Source of the DNA: Pollutimonas sp036675955 | Lineage (GTDB): Bacteria > Pseudomonadota > Gammaproteobacteria > Burkholderiales > Burkholderiaceae_B | Assembly (NCBI GenBank): GCA_036675955.1 | Contig: JAKFDW010000096.1 | Coordinates: 1-5,756, forward strand | Direction: 5' to 3' | Length of the DNA: 5,756 nt | In this document: one piece after another, positions 1 through 5,756 of the stretch | Layout: the number at the start of each line of letters is the position of its first letter | Numbering within the stretch: position 1 is the first letter of the stretch | Notes under the pieces: generated by a model | Told to the model about the DNA's origin: nothing | The model's database searches: none | The model's input: the letters and a program-made list of their open reading frames with translations, nothing else | Made by a program: the position numbers and the translations under genes

Positions 1-677
1 GTAGGCGCGAATGCGGCATGAATCGTAGCGATTTGCTTGGGATGTATGCACAACATTCCGCCGAAACCCATGTCGCGCACCTGCCGGGCGATATGGGTCA
101 AGCCGTCGTGATCGGAGAAGTCGGGATAAACGCCATCCAGCGGCGCGGCCAGCCCGTGGGCGGCGCCATGCAGCAGGATCTGGCAGCGAATGTGGTTCAG
201 CAGAAGCGCGGCGCCGGCGGTATCGGGCGCCGTGCCGAGCTCCAGCATGAGGTCCAGGCTGCCGAAGGAAAGGCGATCGACCCCGTGTTGCGCCGCCATT
301 TCACCCAGCGCCAGCACTCCGCGGGCGCTCTCGATGATAGGCAGCACCGTACCCACTGCCTGAGCCACCTGCTGGACCTGCAGGGCCGATTCGGCCTTGG
401 GCAGCAAGACGGCCCGTATGTTGGGATTATCGGCGCACACGGCAAGGTCGGCATTGAACCACTGCGTGGCCGCGCCATTGATGCGCACCCAGAAATCGGC
501 CTGCCGATTGGCAGCCGCAAATTCGCGCAGATGCTCGCGCGCCTGGTCTTTGAATGCGTGCTCGACGGCATCTTCGAGGTCGATGATTACGGTATCGGCA
601 CCGGCCGCAAGCGCCTTGGAAAAGCGCTCGGGACGGGTGGCCGGCACGAACAGGGCCGACCGGATCTGCTGCTGCAT
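1..677 (-). CDS. CitE/HpcH-HpaI family beta-hydroxyacyl-CoA lyase, 3' end cut by window edge (citramalyl-CoA lyase-like)
   Basis: Predicted Mg2+-dependent C-C lyase of the CitE-like (beta/alpha)8 barrel family, cytosolic. These enzymes cleave beta-hydroxyacyl-CoAs such as citramalyl-CoA, malyl-CoA or HMG-CoA. The first 225 codons are visible; family members run about 270-300 residues, so the C-terminal part lies outside the window. Visible signatures are RSALFVPATRPERF near residues 6-19, DLEDAV at 33-38, RIN with Arg65 (CoA ester or carboxylate binding), LPKAE at 92-96, IESARG with Glu116 and FGSLD with Asp142 (the two family metal ligands), and IHPKQI near 213-218. All catalytic positions are intact. 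The ATG shares one base with the stop of the upstream CoA-transferase gene (TGATG), and an AAGGAG ribosome site lies 7 nt upstream, so the start is well supported. In context with a CoA-transferase and an HTD2-like hydratase, citramalyl-CoA lyase (Ccl, giving pyruvate and acetyl-CoA) is the preferred role. A malyl-CoA or other lyase is possible. Confidence 0.88.
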   Translation of the reverse strand, partial: MQQQIRSALFVPATRPERFSKALAAGADTVIIDLEDAVEHAFKDQAREHLREFAAANRQADFWVRINGAATQWFNADLAVCADNPNIRAVLLPKAESALQVQQVAQAVGTVLPIIESARGVLALGEMAAQHGVDRLSFGSLDLMLELGTAPDTAGAALLLNHIRCQILLHGAAHGLAAPLDGVYPDFSDHDGLTHIARQVRDMGFGGMLCIHPKQIATIHAAFAP

Positions 678-1903
678 CAAATTACTCCTTGTTGCGCCAG
701 ATCGCTGATTTGCTCTTCCGAGTATCCCAGACTGGCAAGAATCGTGGCGGAATTCTCGCCCAATGCCGGAATCTTGTCCATCCGCGCCTGGAAGGCGGAA
801 CTGGTGGCCGGCGGCACGAGCGCCGGCAAGGGCCCCACTGCGCTGTCCACCTGGCGCCAGCGCTGGCGCTGGGCGAGTTGCGGATGATTCCAGACATCTT
901 GCATTGTGCTTACGCTGGCATTGGCAATGTTGGCGGCCTCAAGGCGCTCGATGGCCTGGGCACGCGACAGCGACGCAAAAGCCGTCACGATGAGGACGCG
1001 CAACGCTTCTTTGTTGGCCACGCGCTGCGAGTTGCTGTTGAACCGGTGATCGGCGGCGACTTCGGGCTGCTTCAATACGGTAGTGCAGAAAGCCGCCCAC
1101 TCGCGCTCATTCTGCAAGCCGAGCATGATTTCGCTGCCGTCCCCGACCGGGAATGGACCGTAGGGATAGATGGTGGCATGCGACGCACCGGCGCGCGCCG
1201 GGGGCGAGGCGCCATCAAAGGCGTAATACATGGGGAACCCCATCCATTCGACCATGCTCTCGAGCATGGAGACGTCGATGCGGCTGCCCTGCCCGGTACG
1301 CTCGCGCAACAACAGCGCCGATAAAATACTGCTGTAGGCGTACATCCCGGCGGCGATATCCGAAATCGAACAGCCCGCCTTGGCGGGGCTGTCGGGCGTC
1401 CCGGTGACGGAAAGGAAACCGCTCTCGCTCTGAATGAGCAGGTCATAGGCCTTTTTATCCTGATACGAACCGCCCTCGCCGTAACCGGAGATATCGCACA
1501 CAATGAGCCGCGGATTGCCTACACGCAATTCCTCGTACGACAAGCCCAGCCTGGCGGCAGCGCCGGGAGCCAGGTTTTGCACAAGGACATCTGCCTGTCC
1601 GAGCAGTTCTTGCAGAATACTCGCCGCTTCCGGACGCTTCAGATCCAGGGCAAGGCTTTCTTTGGATCGATTGGTCCACACAAAGTGCGAGGCCAGCCCT
1701 TTCACCCGCTCATCGTAGCTGCGCGCGAAATCGCCCACGCCCGGCCGTTCGACCTTGATGACACGTGCGCCCATATCGGCAAGCTGGCGCGTGCAGAACG
1801 GCGCGGCAATGGCATGTTCGAGGCTTACCACCGTGATGCCGTCCAGCGGGCGAGGCGCGGTAACGCCGCCGGAGGAGTTGCCTGACTGCATACGTTCGCT
1901 CAT
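677..1903 (-). CDS. Class III (CaiB/BaiF) CoA-transferase, possibly itaconate/mesaconate CoA-transferase
   Basis: Predicted 408-residue family III CoA-transferase, the usual length of the family. It moves CoA from a donor such as succinyl-CoA to a carboxylic acid through an aspartyl-CoA thioester, acting in the cytosol as an interlocked dimer. Visible signatures are the N-terminal LDGITVVSLEHAIAAPF (20-36), LADMGARVIKVERPGVGD (41-58), LDLKRPEA, an NLAPGAAARLGL segment (110-121), and YDLLIQSESG in which Asp154 aligns with the catalytic Asp of the family. G(Q)GSRIDVSMLES follows at about 204-216 and a C-terminal IPALGEN...ILASLGYSEEQI tail. The start at MSERMQ is chosen because its ATG overlaps the upstream hydratase stop as ATGA and GAGG lies 8 nt ahead; ATG at 1891 (MQSGNS) is an alternative four codons downstream. 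It is translationally coupled on both sides. The neighbouring hydratase and lyase point to itaconate, mesaconate or a similar C5 acid as acceptor. Substrate cannot be read from the sequence, and this fold also includes acyl-CoA racemases. Confidence 0.9.
   Translation of the reverse strand: MSERMQSGNSSGGVTAPRPLDGITVVSLEHAIAAPFCTRQLADMGARVIKVERPGVGDFARSYDERVKGLASHFVWTNRSKESLALDLKRPEAASILQELLGQADVLVQNLAPGAAARLGLSYEELRVGNPRLIVCDISGYGEGGSYQDKKAYDLLIQSESGFLSVTGTPDSPAKAGCSISDIAAGMYAYSSILSALLLRERTGQGSRIDVSMLESMVEWMGFPMYYAFDGASPPARAGASHATIYPYGPFPVGDGSEIMLGLQNEREWAAFCTTVLKQPEVAADHRFNSNSQRVANKEALRVLIVTAFASLSRAQAIERLEAANIANASVSTMQDVWNHPQLAQRQRWRQVDSAVGPLPALVPPATSSAFQARMDKIPALGENSATILASLGYSEEQISDLAQQGVI
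685..690 (-). promoter_or_regulatory. Ribosome binding site of the CitE-like lyase gene
   Basis: AAGGAG on the minus strand, 7 nt before the ATG at 677. It lies inside the 3' end of the CoA-transferase gene, just before the TGATG junction, which supports reinitiation or coupled translation of the lyase and fixes its start. Confidence 0.75.
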
Positions 1904-2727
1904 GGTTTGAACCTCAATTCTGCCTGGTGTGCAAGGGTGTTGTCCTGGGCAGCCCAAAGCTGGGCGCTGTCGCCGGCGAGAGACCCGGCAACCTGGAAAG
2001 GACGCGGCGCGATCAATGGCCGCAGGCCTCGATAGGCCAGGGAAGTGACCTGCTTGCCTGGATTGGCGTGGACGAAGGCGGCGCACATCAGCGTGGCTAT
2101 CATGGGCCCGTGCACGACCAGGCCTGGATAACCTTCGACGCCGGTCGCATAAGGTTCGTCGTAGTGAATCCTGTGGCCGTTGAAGGTAACGGCGGAGTAG
2201 CGAAACAGCTTCACGCTGGACGGCACGATAGTCTCGGACCATTGCGCCTCGGGCGCCTGCACGCTGCCTTCCAGCTTGGGCGCGCTGGGCTCGCGGTAGA
2301 CGATATCCTGCTCCTCGGAAATGCACAGTTCGCCGTCCTGCCGATATTCGTGCTTTACGGTCACGAACAGCAGCTTGCCGGTGCGGCCGTCCTTTTCCTT
2401 GACGGCAAAGACCGTGGATTGCCGCGTGGCGGGGCTGCCCACACGCAAGGGCTGCAGAAAGTCCAGCCGTCCGCCGGCCCACATGCGGTTGCGATTCTCG
2501 GCGGCAGGCAAGAAGCCGCCGCGCCGGGGGTGGCCATCGTCGCCTATCTCGTCGTAGCTGACTCCTTTGACGAACAAGGCCCAATGCCACAACAGGGGCA
2601 GTTCGCCGCCACGCGCGGGTGCAGCGGCGTCCAGACTGAGGGCGACTTTCTGAATGTGGCCGTAATCGATCGAATCTTCGACTTCTTCACTGCGGCCTAG
2701 CCAGGACGACGGGTTCACGGTAGTCAT
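1900..2727 (-). CDS. HTD2-like MaoC/FAS1-type hydratase (itaconyl-CoA or mesaconyl-C4-CoA hydratase-like)
   Basis: Predicted 275-residue double-hotdog enoyl-CoA hydratase of the HTD2/MaoC type. Relatives hydrate mesaconyl-C4-CoA (Meh) or itaconyl-CoA (Ich) to citramalyl-CoA. The N-terminal hotdog carries LPLLWHWALF (43-52), GDDGHPRRGGFLP (62-74) and RMWAGGRLDF (81-90). The C-terminal hotdog carries the hydratase-2 motif FNGHRIHYDEPYA (182-194) with Asp190 as the likely catalytic acid/base and His188 beside it, then VVHGPM (204-209). The proposed start is MTTVNPSSWL, with a purine-rich AAAGAGA ahead of it. The frame stays open to an ATG at 2844, but that extension runs through the promoter region and lacks family resemblance. 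It is the first gene of the leftward operon, and its stop overlaps the CoA-transferase start by 4 nt (ATGA). Of the three enzymes it gives the strongest hint of C5-dicarboxyl-CoA chemistry, though a different acyl-CoA substrate remains possible. Confidence 0.85.
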   Translation of the reverse strand: MTTVNPSSWLGRSEEVEDSIDYGHIQKVALSLDAAAPARGGELPLLWHWALFVKGVSYDEIGDDGHPRRGGFLPAAENRNRMWAGGRLDFLQPLRVGSPATRQSTVFAVKEKDGRTGKLLFVTVKHEYRQDGELCISEEQDIVYREPSAPKLEGSVQAPEAQWSETIVPSSVKLFRYSAVTFNGHRIHYDEPYATGVEGYPGLVVHGPMIATLMCAAFVHANPGKQVTSLAYRGLRPLIAPRPFQVAGSLAGDSAQLWAAQDNTLAHQAELRFKP

Positions 2728-2773
2728 GTCTATCTCTTTCGTTTGTGCATCAACTAAAACTGTAGCTTGAAGG

Positions 2774-2804
2774 GTTATACCTGAGTTGTGAATTCGATTT
2801 TGAA
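2774..2804 (-). promoter_or_regulatory. Weak candidate promoter for the leftward hydratase/CoA-transferase/lyase operon
   Basis: On the minus strand a TATAAC hexamer (2774-2779) sits about 47 nt before the hydratase start. The best upstream hexamer is TTCAAA (2799-2804), but the 19-nt spacing is long and it matches TTGACA at only four of six positions. If used, such a promoter would need an activator. A start further right, sharing the palindrome near 2885-2904, is equally possible. Confidence 0.25.
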
Positions 2805-2881
2805 TAACAGGGCCTTCGAAGCGCCTGAACCACTGAATCGGCATGCATTGCAGGGCCTCGAATCCGCCTCGCGAGCCATTC

Positions 2882-2910
2882 TTTACACTCTAATATATTA
2901 GTGTTTTAAT
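2882..2910 (+). promoter_or_regulatory. Sigma70-type promoter for the dehydratase/RraA-like operon
   Basis: A -35 hexamer TTTACA (2882-2887) and a -10 hexamer TTTAAT (2905-2910) are separated by exactly 17 nt; each matches the consensus at five of six positions. The predicted start of transcription, near 2916-2918, leaves a leader of roughly 35 nt before the ATG at 2952. The element lies in the most AT-rich patch of an otherwise GC-rich window. Its spacer is filled by an inverted repeat, listed separately. Confidence 0.65.
2885..2904. promoter_or_regulatory. Palindromic operator candidate inside the promoter spacer
   Basis: The inverted repeat has outer arms ACACT (2885-2889) and AGTGT (2900-2904). 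It also contains the perfect 12-bp palindrome CTAATATATTAG at 2890-2901, in an overlapping register. It overlaps the -35 hexamer and fills the spacer, where a bound dimeric regulator would block RNA polymerase. GntR/FCD-type repressors commonly control sugar-acid and organic-acid genes, but the protein is not in view and the family assignment is a guess. It could also affect the divergent operon. Confidence 0.55.
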
Positions 2911-2951
2911 TGCCGTCTATGCCCGCTCAACTCACACAGGCTTGATAATCC

Positions 2952-4685
2952 ATGTCAAAACGCTCTTATGACTCACTGCGTAGCGCTCGCTGGTTCGCCC
3001 CCGACGACTTGCGCTCTTTTGGCCACCGTTCACGCATCATGCAAATGGGCTATGCGCCTGAAGACTGGGCCGGCCGTCCCATTATCGCCATCCTGAACAC
3101 TTGGTCCGACATCAATCCTTGTCACTCCCACTTCAAGCAGCGCGTCGACGATGTGAAAAGAGGCATATTCCAAAGCGGCGGATTCCCCATCGAACTGCCC
3201 GCCATCTCGCTGTCCGAGAATTTCGTCAAGCCGACCACCATGCTTTATCGCAACATGCTGGCCATGGAAGCCGAGGAATTGCTGCGCAGTCACCCAGTGG
3301 ACGGCGCCGTGCTGATGGGCGGATGCGACAAGACGACCCCCGGCCTGCTCATGGGCGCCATCAGCGCCGGCCTGCCCTGCATCTTTCTTCCGGCGGGCCC
3401 TATGTTGCGCGGCAACTGGAAAGGCAAAGTGCTGGGATCCGGGTCGGATGCCTGGAAGTACTGGGACGAGCGCCGCGCCGGGAAAATCACCAAGACGGAA
3501 TGGATAGGAGTCGAAGGCGGCATCGCGCGCAGTGCCGGTACCTGCATGACCATGGGAACGGCAAGCACCATGATGGCAATCGCCGAATCCATAGGCATGT
3601 CGCTTCCCGGCGCCTCCTCGATCCCCGCTCCCGATTCAAACCACATCCGCATGTCGGCAGAATGCGGGCGGCGTATCGTGGAAATGGTATGGGAAGACTT
3701 GACTCCCAAGCGCATCTTCACGCGCGCCAGCTTCATGAACGCCATCATCGTCGCCATGGCCATGGGATGCTCCACCAATGCGATCATTCATCTGGTTGCC
3801 ATGTCGCGCCGGGCCGGCTGCCCAGTAAGCCTGGACGACTTCGACGCCGCCAGCCGCAACATTCCGGTCATCGCCAATGTCCGGCCCAGCGGCGAAACTT
3901 ATCTCATGGAAGACTTCTACTACGCCGGAGGCCTGCCCGCGCTGATGGAACGCCTGGGCGACCGGCTGGACCGCGACCAGCTTACCGTGACGGGCCGCAC
4001 GCTGGGCGAAAACATCGCCGGCGCCGAAGTCCATAACGACGACGTTATCCGCCCCCTGGACAATCCGCTGTACCACGAAGGCGCCCTGGCCGTCCTGCGG
4101 GGCAATCTGGCGCCGTCCGGCTGTGTTATCAAGCCCAGCGCTTGCGCACCCCAGTTCCTGCAGCACACGGGGCCGGCGCTGGTCTTTGATGACTACCCCA
4201 GCATGAAGGCGGCTGTCGAAGACGAAAACCTGGACGTCACGCCGCAACATATCATGGTGCTGCGCAACGCCGGGCCTCAGGGCGGACCCGGCATGCCGGA
4301 ATGGGGCATGCTGCCGATTCCCACCAAGCTGCTCAAGCAAGGTGTGCGCGACATGCTGCGCATCTCCGACGCCCGCATGAGCGGGACCAGCTACGGCGCC
4401 TGCATTTTGCATGTCGCCCCCGAAGCTTATATAGGCGGAAACCTGGCACTGGTGAAGACCGGCGATCTAATCACGGTCGACGTCCCCGCGCGCCGCATCC
4501 ACCTGGAAGTCAGCGACGAAGAGCTGGCGCAGCGCCGCGCCGCCTGGACGCCACCATCCAAGATTTTCGAGCGAGGTTACGGATGGATGTTCTCCAAGCA
4601 TATATTGCAGGCCGACTCCGGCTGCGACCTCGACTTTCTGGAGACCGAATTTGGCGCTCCGAACACTGAACCCAATATTTTCTAA
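2952..4685 (+). CDS. IlvD/Edd family sugar-acid dehydratase (L-arabinonate dehydratase-like)
   Basis: Predicted 577-residue Fe-S, Mg2+-dependent dehydratase. It removes water from an aldonic acid or dihydroxy acid to give a 2-keto-3-deoxy product, in the cytosol. It reads most like the Rhizobium L-arabinonate dehydratase group (about 580 residues) rather than IlvD itself. The cluster cysteines are Cys57 (SDINPCHSH), Cys125 (GGCDKTTP) and Cys198 (SAGTCMTMGTAS). Metal ligands appear to be Glu89 (SEN), Asp126 and the carboxylatable Lys127, with Glu450 in MPEWG. The catalytic Ser477 lies in DARMSGTSYG (473-482). CSTNAIIHL (273-281) and RGNLAPSGCVIKPSA (383-397) are further family blocks. All key residues are present. 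The Shine-Dalgarno is poor (AGG, 11 nt before ATG), but no better start exists and the N-terminus fits the family. It is the first gene of a two-gene operon, 10 bp before the RraA-like gene. The sugar acid used is unknown; pentonates, hexonates or a related hydroxy acid are candidates. Confidence 0.9.
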   Translation: MSKRSYDSLRSARWFAPDDLRSFGHRSRIMQMGYAPEDWAGRPIIAILNTWSDINPCHSHFKQRVDDVKRGIFQSGGFPIELPAISLSENFVKPTTMLYRNMLAMEAEELLRSHPVDGAVLMGGCDKTTPGLLMGAISAGLPCIFLPAGPMLRGNWKGKVLGSGSDAWKYWDERRAGKITKTEWIGVEGGIARSAGTCMTMGTASTMMAIAESIGMSLPGASSIPAPDSNHIRMSAECGRRIVEMVWEDLTPKRIFTRASFMNAIIVAMAMGCSTNAIIHLVAMSRRAGCPVSLDDFDAASRNIPVIANVRPSGETYLMEDFYYAGGLPALMERLGDRLDRDQLTVTGRTLGENIAGAEVHNDDVIRPLDNPLYHEGALAVLRGNLAPSGCVIKPSACAPQFLQHTGPALVFDDYPSMKAAVEDENLDVTPQHIMVLRNAGPQGGPGMPEWGMLPIPTKLLKQGVRDMLRISDARMSGTSYGACILHVAPEAYIGGNLALVKTGDLITVDVPARRIHLEVSDEELAQRRAAWTPPSKIFERGYGWMFSKHILQADSGCDLDFLETEFGAPNTEPNIF

Positions 4686-4689
4686 GGAG
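4684..4689 (+). promoter_or_regulatory. Ribosome binding site deciding the GTG start of the RraA-like gene
   Basis: AAGGAG overlaps the TAA stop of the dehydratase gene and lies 6 nt before GTG at 4696. It favours this GTG over the in-frame ATG at 4651, which lies within the dehydratase gene and has no comparable site. Confidence 0.8.
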
Positions 4690-4695
4690 CAACAC

Positions 4696-5412
4696 GTGTC
4701 CCTGAGTCCCGCCATACGTCAGAAACTGGCCAATATCAGCACTGCAACCCTGTGCACCGCGCTGTTCAAGCGCGGCCTGCGCAATCAATTCATCCAGGAT
4801 GTCCGCCCGCTCAATCCAGGTTTGCCGAATATGGTCGGTCTTGCGTATACCTTGCGCTACATTCCGGCGCGCGAGGACCTGAATCCGCTCACCGTATTCC
4901 AGAATCGCGACCATCCACAGCGGGTTGCCGTGGACCAGTGCCCCGAAGGCGCGGTCCTCATGATAGACAGCCGCAAGGACGCGCGTGCCGCTTCGGCCGG
5001 ATCCATATTGGTGTCACGGCTGATGAAGCGCGGCGCCGCCGGCGTAGTCACAGATGGTGGCTTTCGCGATTCTCCTGAAATCGCCGGCTTGCCCTTCCCC
5101 GCCTACCATAACCGTCCGTCCGCCCCGACCAACCTGACATTGCATCAGGCCCTCGACATCAACGTTCCCATCGGCTGCGGCGACGTCGCCGTCTTCCCTG
5201 GAGACGTCATCGTCGGAGACGCCGAGGGCGTGGTCGTGATTCCAGCCCACCTGGCCGACGAAGTCGCCACCGAGGCAGTGGAAATGACGGCCTACGAAGA
5301 CTTCGTGACGGAAGAAGTGCTCAAGGGAAGATCCATTATCGGCCTCTATCCCGCCACCGACGAACAGGCGCGCAGCGATTTTGCCGCATGGCGGCAAGCG
5401 CAAGGCCGATAA
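4696..5412 (+). CDS. RraA / HMG-CHA aldolase-like family protein
   Basis: Predicted 238-residue member of the RraA/4-hydroxy-4-methyl-2-oxoglutarate aldolase fold. These proteins are often labelled 'ribonuclease activity regulator RraA', but many act as metal-dependent pyruvate aldolases or oxaloacetate decarboxylases. Visible motifs are LPNMVGLAYTLRY (43-55), AGVVTDGGFRDSPEI (115-129) with the Arg124-Asp125 pair that binds pyruvate and metal, and the C-terminal CGDVAVFPGDVIVGDAEGVVVIP (161-183). In aldolases an acidic residue stands 21 positions before the Arg (D/E-X20-R-D); here that place is Ser103, which weakens the aldolase call. The GTG start follows from the strong ribosome site 6 nt upstream. 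It follows the dehydratase by 10 bp and is closed by a terminator, so the two are cotranscribed. A role in processing the 2-keto-3-deoxy acid made by the dehydratase is inferred. An RNase E inhibitor role is unlikely from this context but not excluded. Confidence 0.85.
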   Translation: MSLSPAIRQKLANISTATLCTALFKRGLRNQFIQDVRPLNPGLPNMVGLAYTLRYIPAREDLNPLTVFQNRDHPQRVAVDQCPEGAVLMIDSRKDARAASAGSILVSRLMKRGAAGVVTDGGFRDSPEIAGLPFPAYHNRPSAPTNLTLHQALDINVPIGCGDVAVFPGDVIVGDAEGVVVIPAHLADEVATEAVEMTAYEDFVTEEVLKGRSIIGLYPATDEQARSDFAAWRQAQGR

Positions 5413-5420
5413 CCCGGGCT

Positions 5421-5466
5421 GAAAGCAAAAAAACCCACTGCGCCGGCAGTGGGTTTTTTTGCTTTC
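5421..5466. terminator. Bidirectional rho-independent terminator
   Basis: A perfect 21-bp inverted repeat (5421-5441 and 5446-5466) surrounds a GCCG loop. Its GC-rich inner part (CCCACTGC/GCAGTGGG) is flanked by seven A on the left and seven T on the right, so it gives a stem plus U-tract when read from either strand. It begins 8 nt after the RraA-like stop and ends 13 nt before the convergent fumarase stop, serving both. Confidence 0.93.
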
Positions 5467-5479
5467 AAGGCCGAAAAAC

Positions 5480-5756
5480 TTATTTCACGGCCATCAGTGG
5501 AATTTCGGCTATGCGCGCCTTCCATTCCTTCGGTCCTGTTTCGTGTACCGATGTACCCGTGGAATCGACGGCTACCGTAACCGGCATGTCTTTGACGTCG
5601 AACTCGTAAATGGCTTCCATGCCAAGATCTTCGAAGCCTACGATCCTGGCGCCCCGGATCGCCTTGGATACCAGATAGGCCGAGCCGCCGACCGCCATCA
5701 GATAGGCCGACCCGTGTCGCCGTATGGAATCGATGGCCACGGGACCCCGCTCGGCC
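5480..5756 (-). CDS. Class I fumarate hydratase, C-terminal part only
   Basis: The last 91 residues and the TAA stop of a gene entering from the right edge. The reading matches the C-terminal (beta-type) domain of oxygen-sensitive [4Fe-4S] class I fumarases, which hydrate fumarate to malate in the TCA cycle. Visible blocks are GPVAIDSIRRHGSAYLMAVGG, AYLVSKAIRGARIVGFEDLG, MEAIYEFDVKDMPVTVAVDS and TGTSVHETGPKEW. The cluster cysteines are expected further upstream, outside the window. No frameshift or internal stop is present. The gene faces the RraA-like gene and shares its terminator, so it is probably a separate transcription unit. The related tartrate dehydratase beta subunit is the main alternative, but the IRRHGSAYLMAVGG and GFEDLGMEAIYEF blocks favour fumarase. 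Confidence 0.88.
   Translation of the reverse strand, partial: AERGPVAIDSIRRHGSAYLMAVGGSAYLVSKAIRGARIVGFEDLGMEAIYEFDVKDMPVTVAVDSTGTSVHETGPKEWKARIAEIPLMAVK

Noticed and set aside
18..887. Plus-strand 289-residue open frame opposite the lyase gene and the end of the CoA-transferase gene
   Set aside because: It is antisense to well-supported genes with intact family motifs, its translation resembles no family, and it crosses the boundary between two genes. It is a high-GC shadow.
1371..1391. GC-rich hairpin (CAGCCCGCC ... GGCGGGGCTG)
   Set aside because: It has one bulged base and no T tract, and it lies inside the CoA-transferase coding sequence. It is best explained by codon composition.
1904..2590. 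Upstream extension of the CoA-transferase frame (to 637 residues)
   Set aside because: The extra part is Arg-rich antisense-like sequence covering the hydratase gene in another frame. The ATGA overlap and GAGG site support the start at 1903.
1927..2700. Plus-strand 257-residue open frame opposite the hydratase gene
   Set aside because: Lies wholly antisense to the hydratase, whose motifs are intact; no recognisable domain or ribosome site.
2787..2809. Imperfect dyad around GAATTCGATTTTGAATAAC as a second operator
   Set aside because: Only about half of the arm positions pair; not distinguishable from chance in an AT-rich stretch.
2728..2844. N-terminal extension of the hydratase to the in-frame ATG at 2844 (39 extra residues)
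   Set aside because: The extension has no family resemblance, runs through the probable leftward promoter, and the ATG at 2727 has a purine-rich site ahead and fits the family length.
3101..4036. Plus-strand 311-residue frame overlapping the dehydratase
   Set aside because: Rich in Arg, His and Gln with no motif, in a different frame of a clearly conserved gene.
3636..4412. Minus-strand 258-residue open frame inside the dehydratase gene
   Set aside because: Antisense to conserved dehydratase blocks, no family resemblance; a codon-bias shadow.

Overview
The window looks like chromosomal, metabolic DNA from a beta-proteobacterium, most likely of the Alcaligenaceae (Bordetella/Achromobacter type). 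This is judged from the high-GC coding sequence, the character of the proteins and the tightly packed small operons. No mobile element, RNA gene, CRISPR array or phage feature was seen. Family calls come from reading the translations and recalled family motifs, not from a database search.

Left block (1-2727, minus strand). Three genes are read leftward and run into each other by stop/start overlaps: an HTD2-like MaoC hydratase (1900-2727), a class III (CaiB/BaiF) CoA-transferase (677-1903) and a CitE/HpcH-type beta-hydroxyacyl-CoA lyase that leaves the window at the left edge (1-677). CoA activation, hydration and C-C cleavage is the logic of itaconate or mesaconate (C5 branched dicarboxylate) breakdown to pyruvate plus acetyl-CoA. 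This is the best reading of the cassette, but the exact substrate is inferred.

Centre (2728-2951). A 224-bp divergent intergenic region, AT-rich near 2881-2910, contains a good sigma70-type promoter for the rightward genes. A 20-bp inverted repeat fills its spacer and looks like an operator.

Right block (2952-5412, plus strand). An IlvD/Edd-family dehydratase of the sugar-acid (L-arabinonate-like) type is followed 10 bp later by an RraA/HMG-aldolase-like protein. Together they suggest dehydration of a sugar acid or hydroxy acid to a 2-keto-3-deoxy acid, followed by retro-aldol cleavage or another step on a 2-oxo acid. The RraA-like protein lacks an acidic residue expected of proven aldolases, so this second step is uncertain.

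Right edge (5413-5756). A perfect 21-bp stem with A/T tracts on both sides forms a bidirectional terminator between the RraA-like gene and a convergent class I fumarate hydratase gene, of which only the C-terminal 91 residues are in view. All the enzymes feed pyruvate, acetyl-CoA or TCA metabolism. No regulator or transporter gene is visible.
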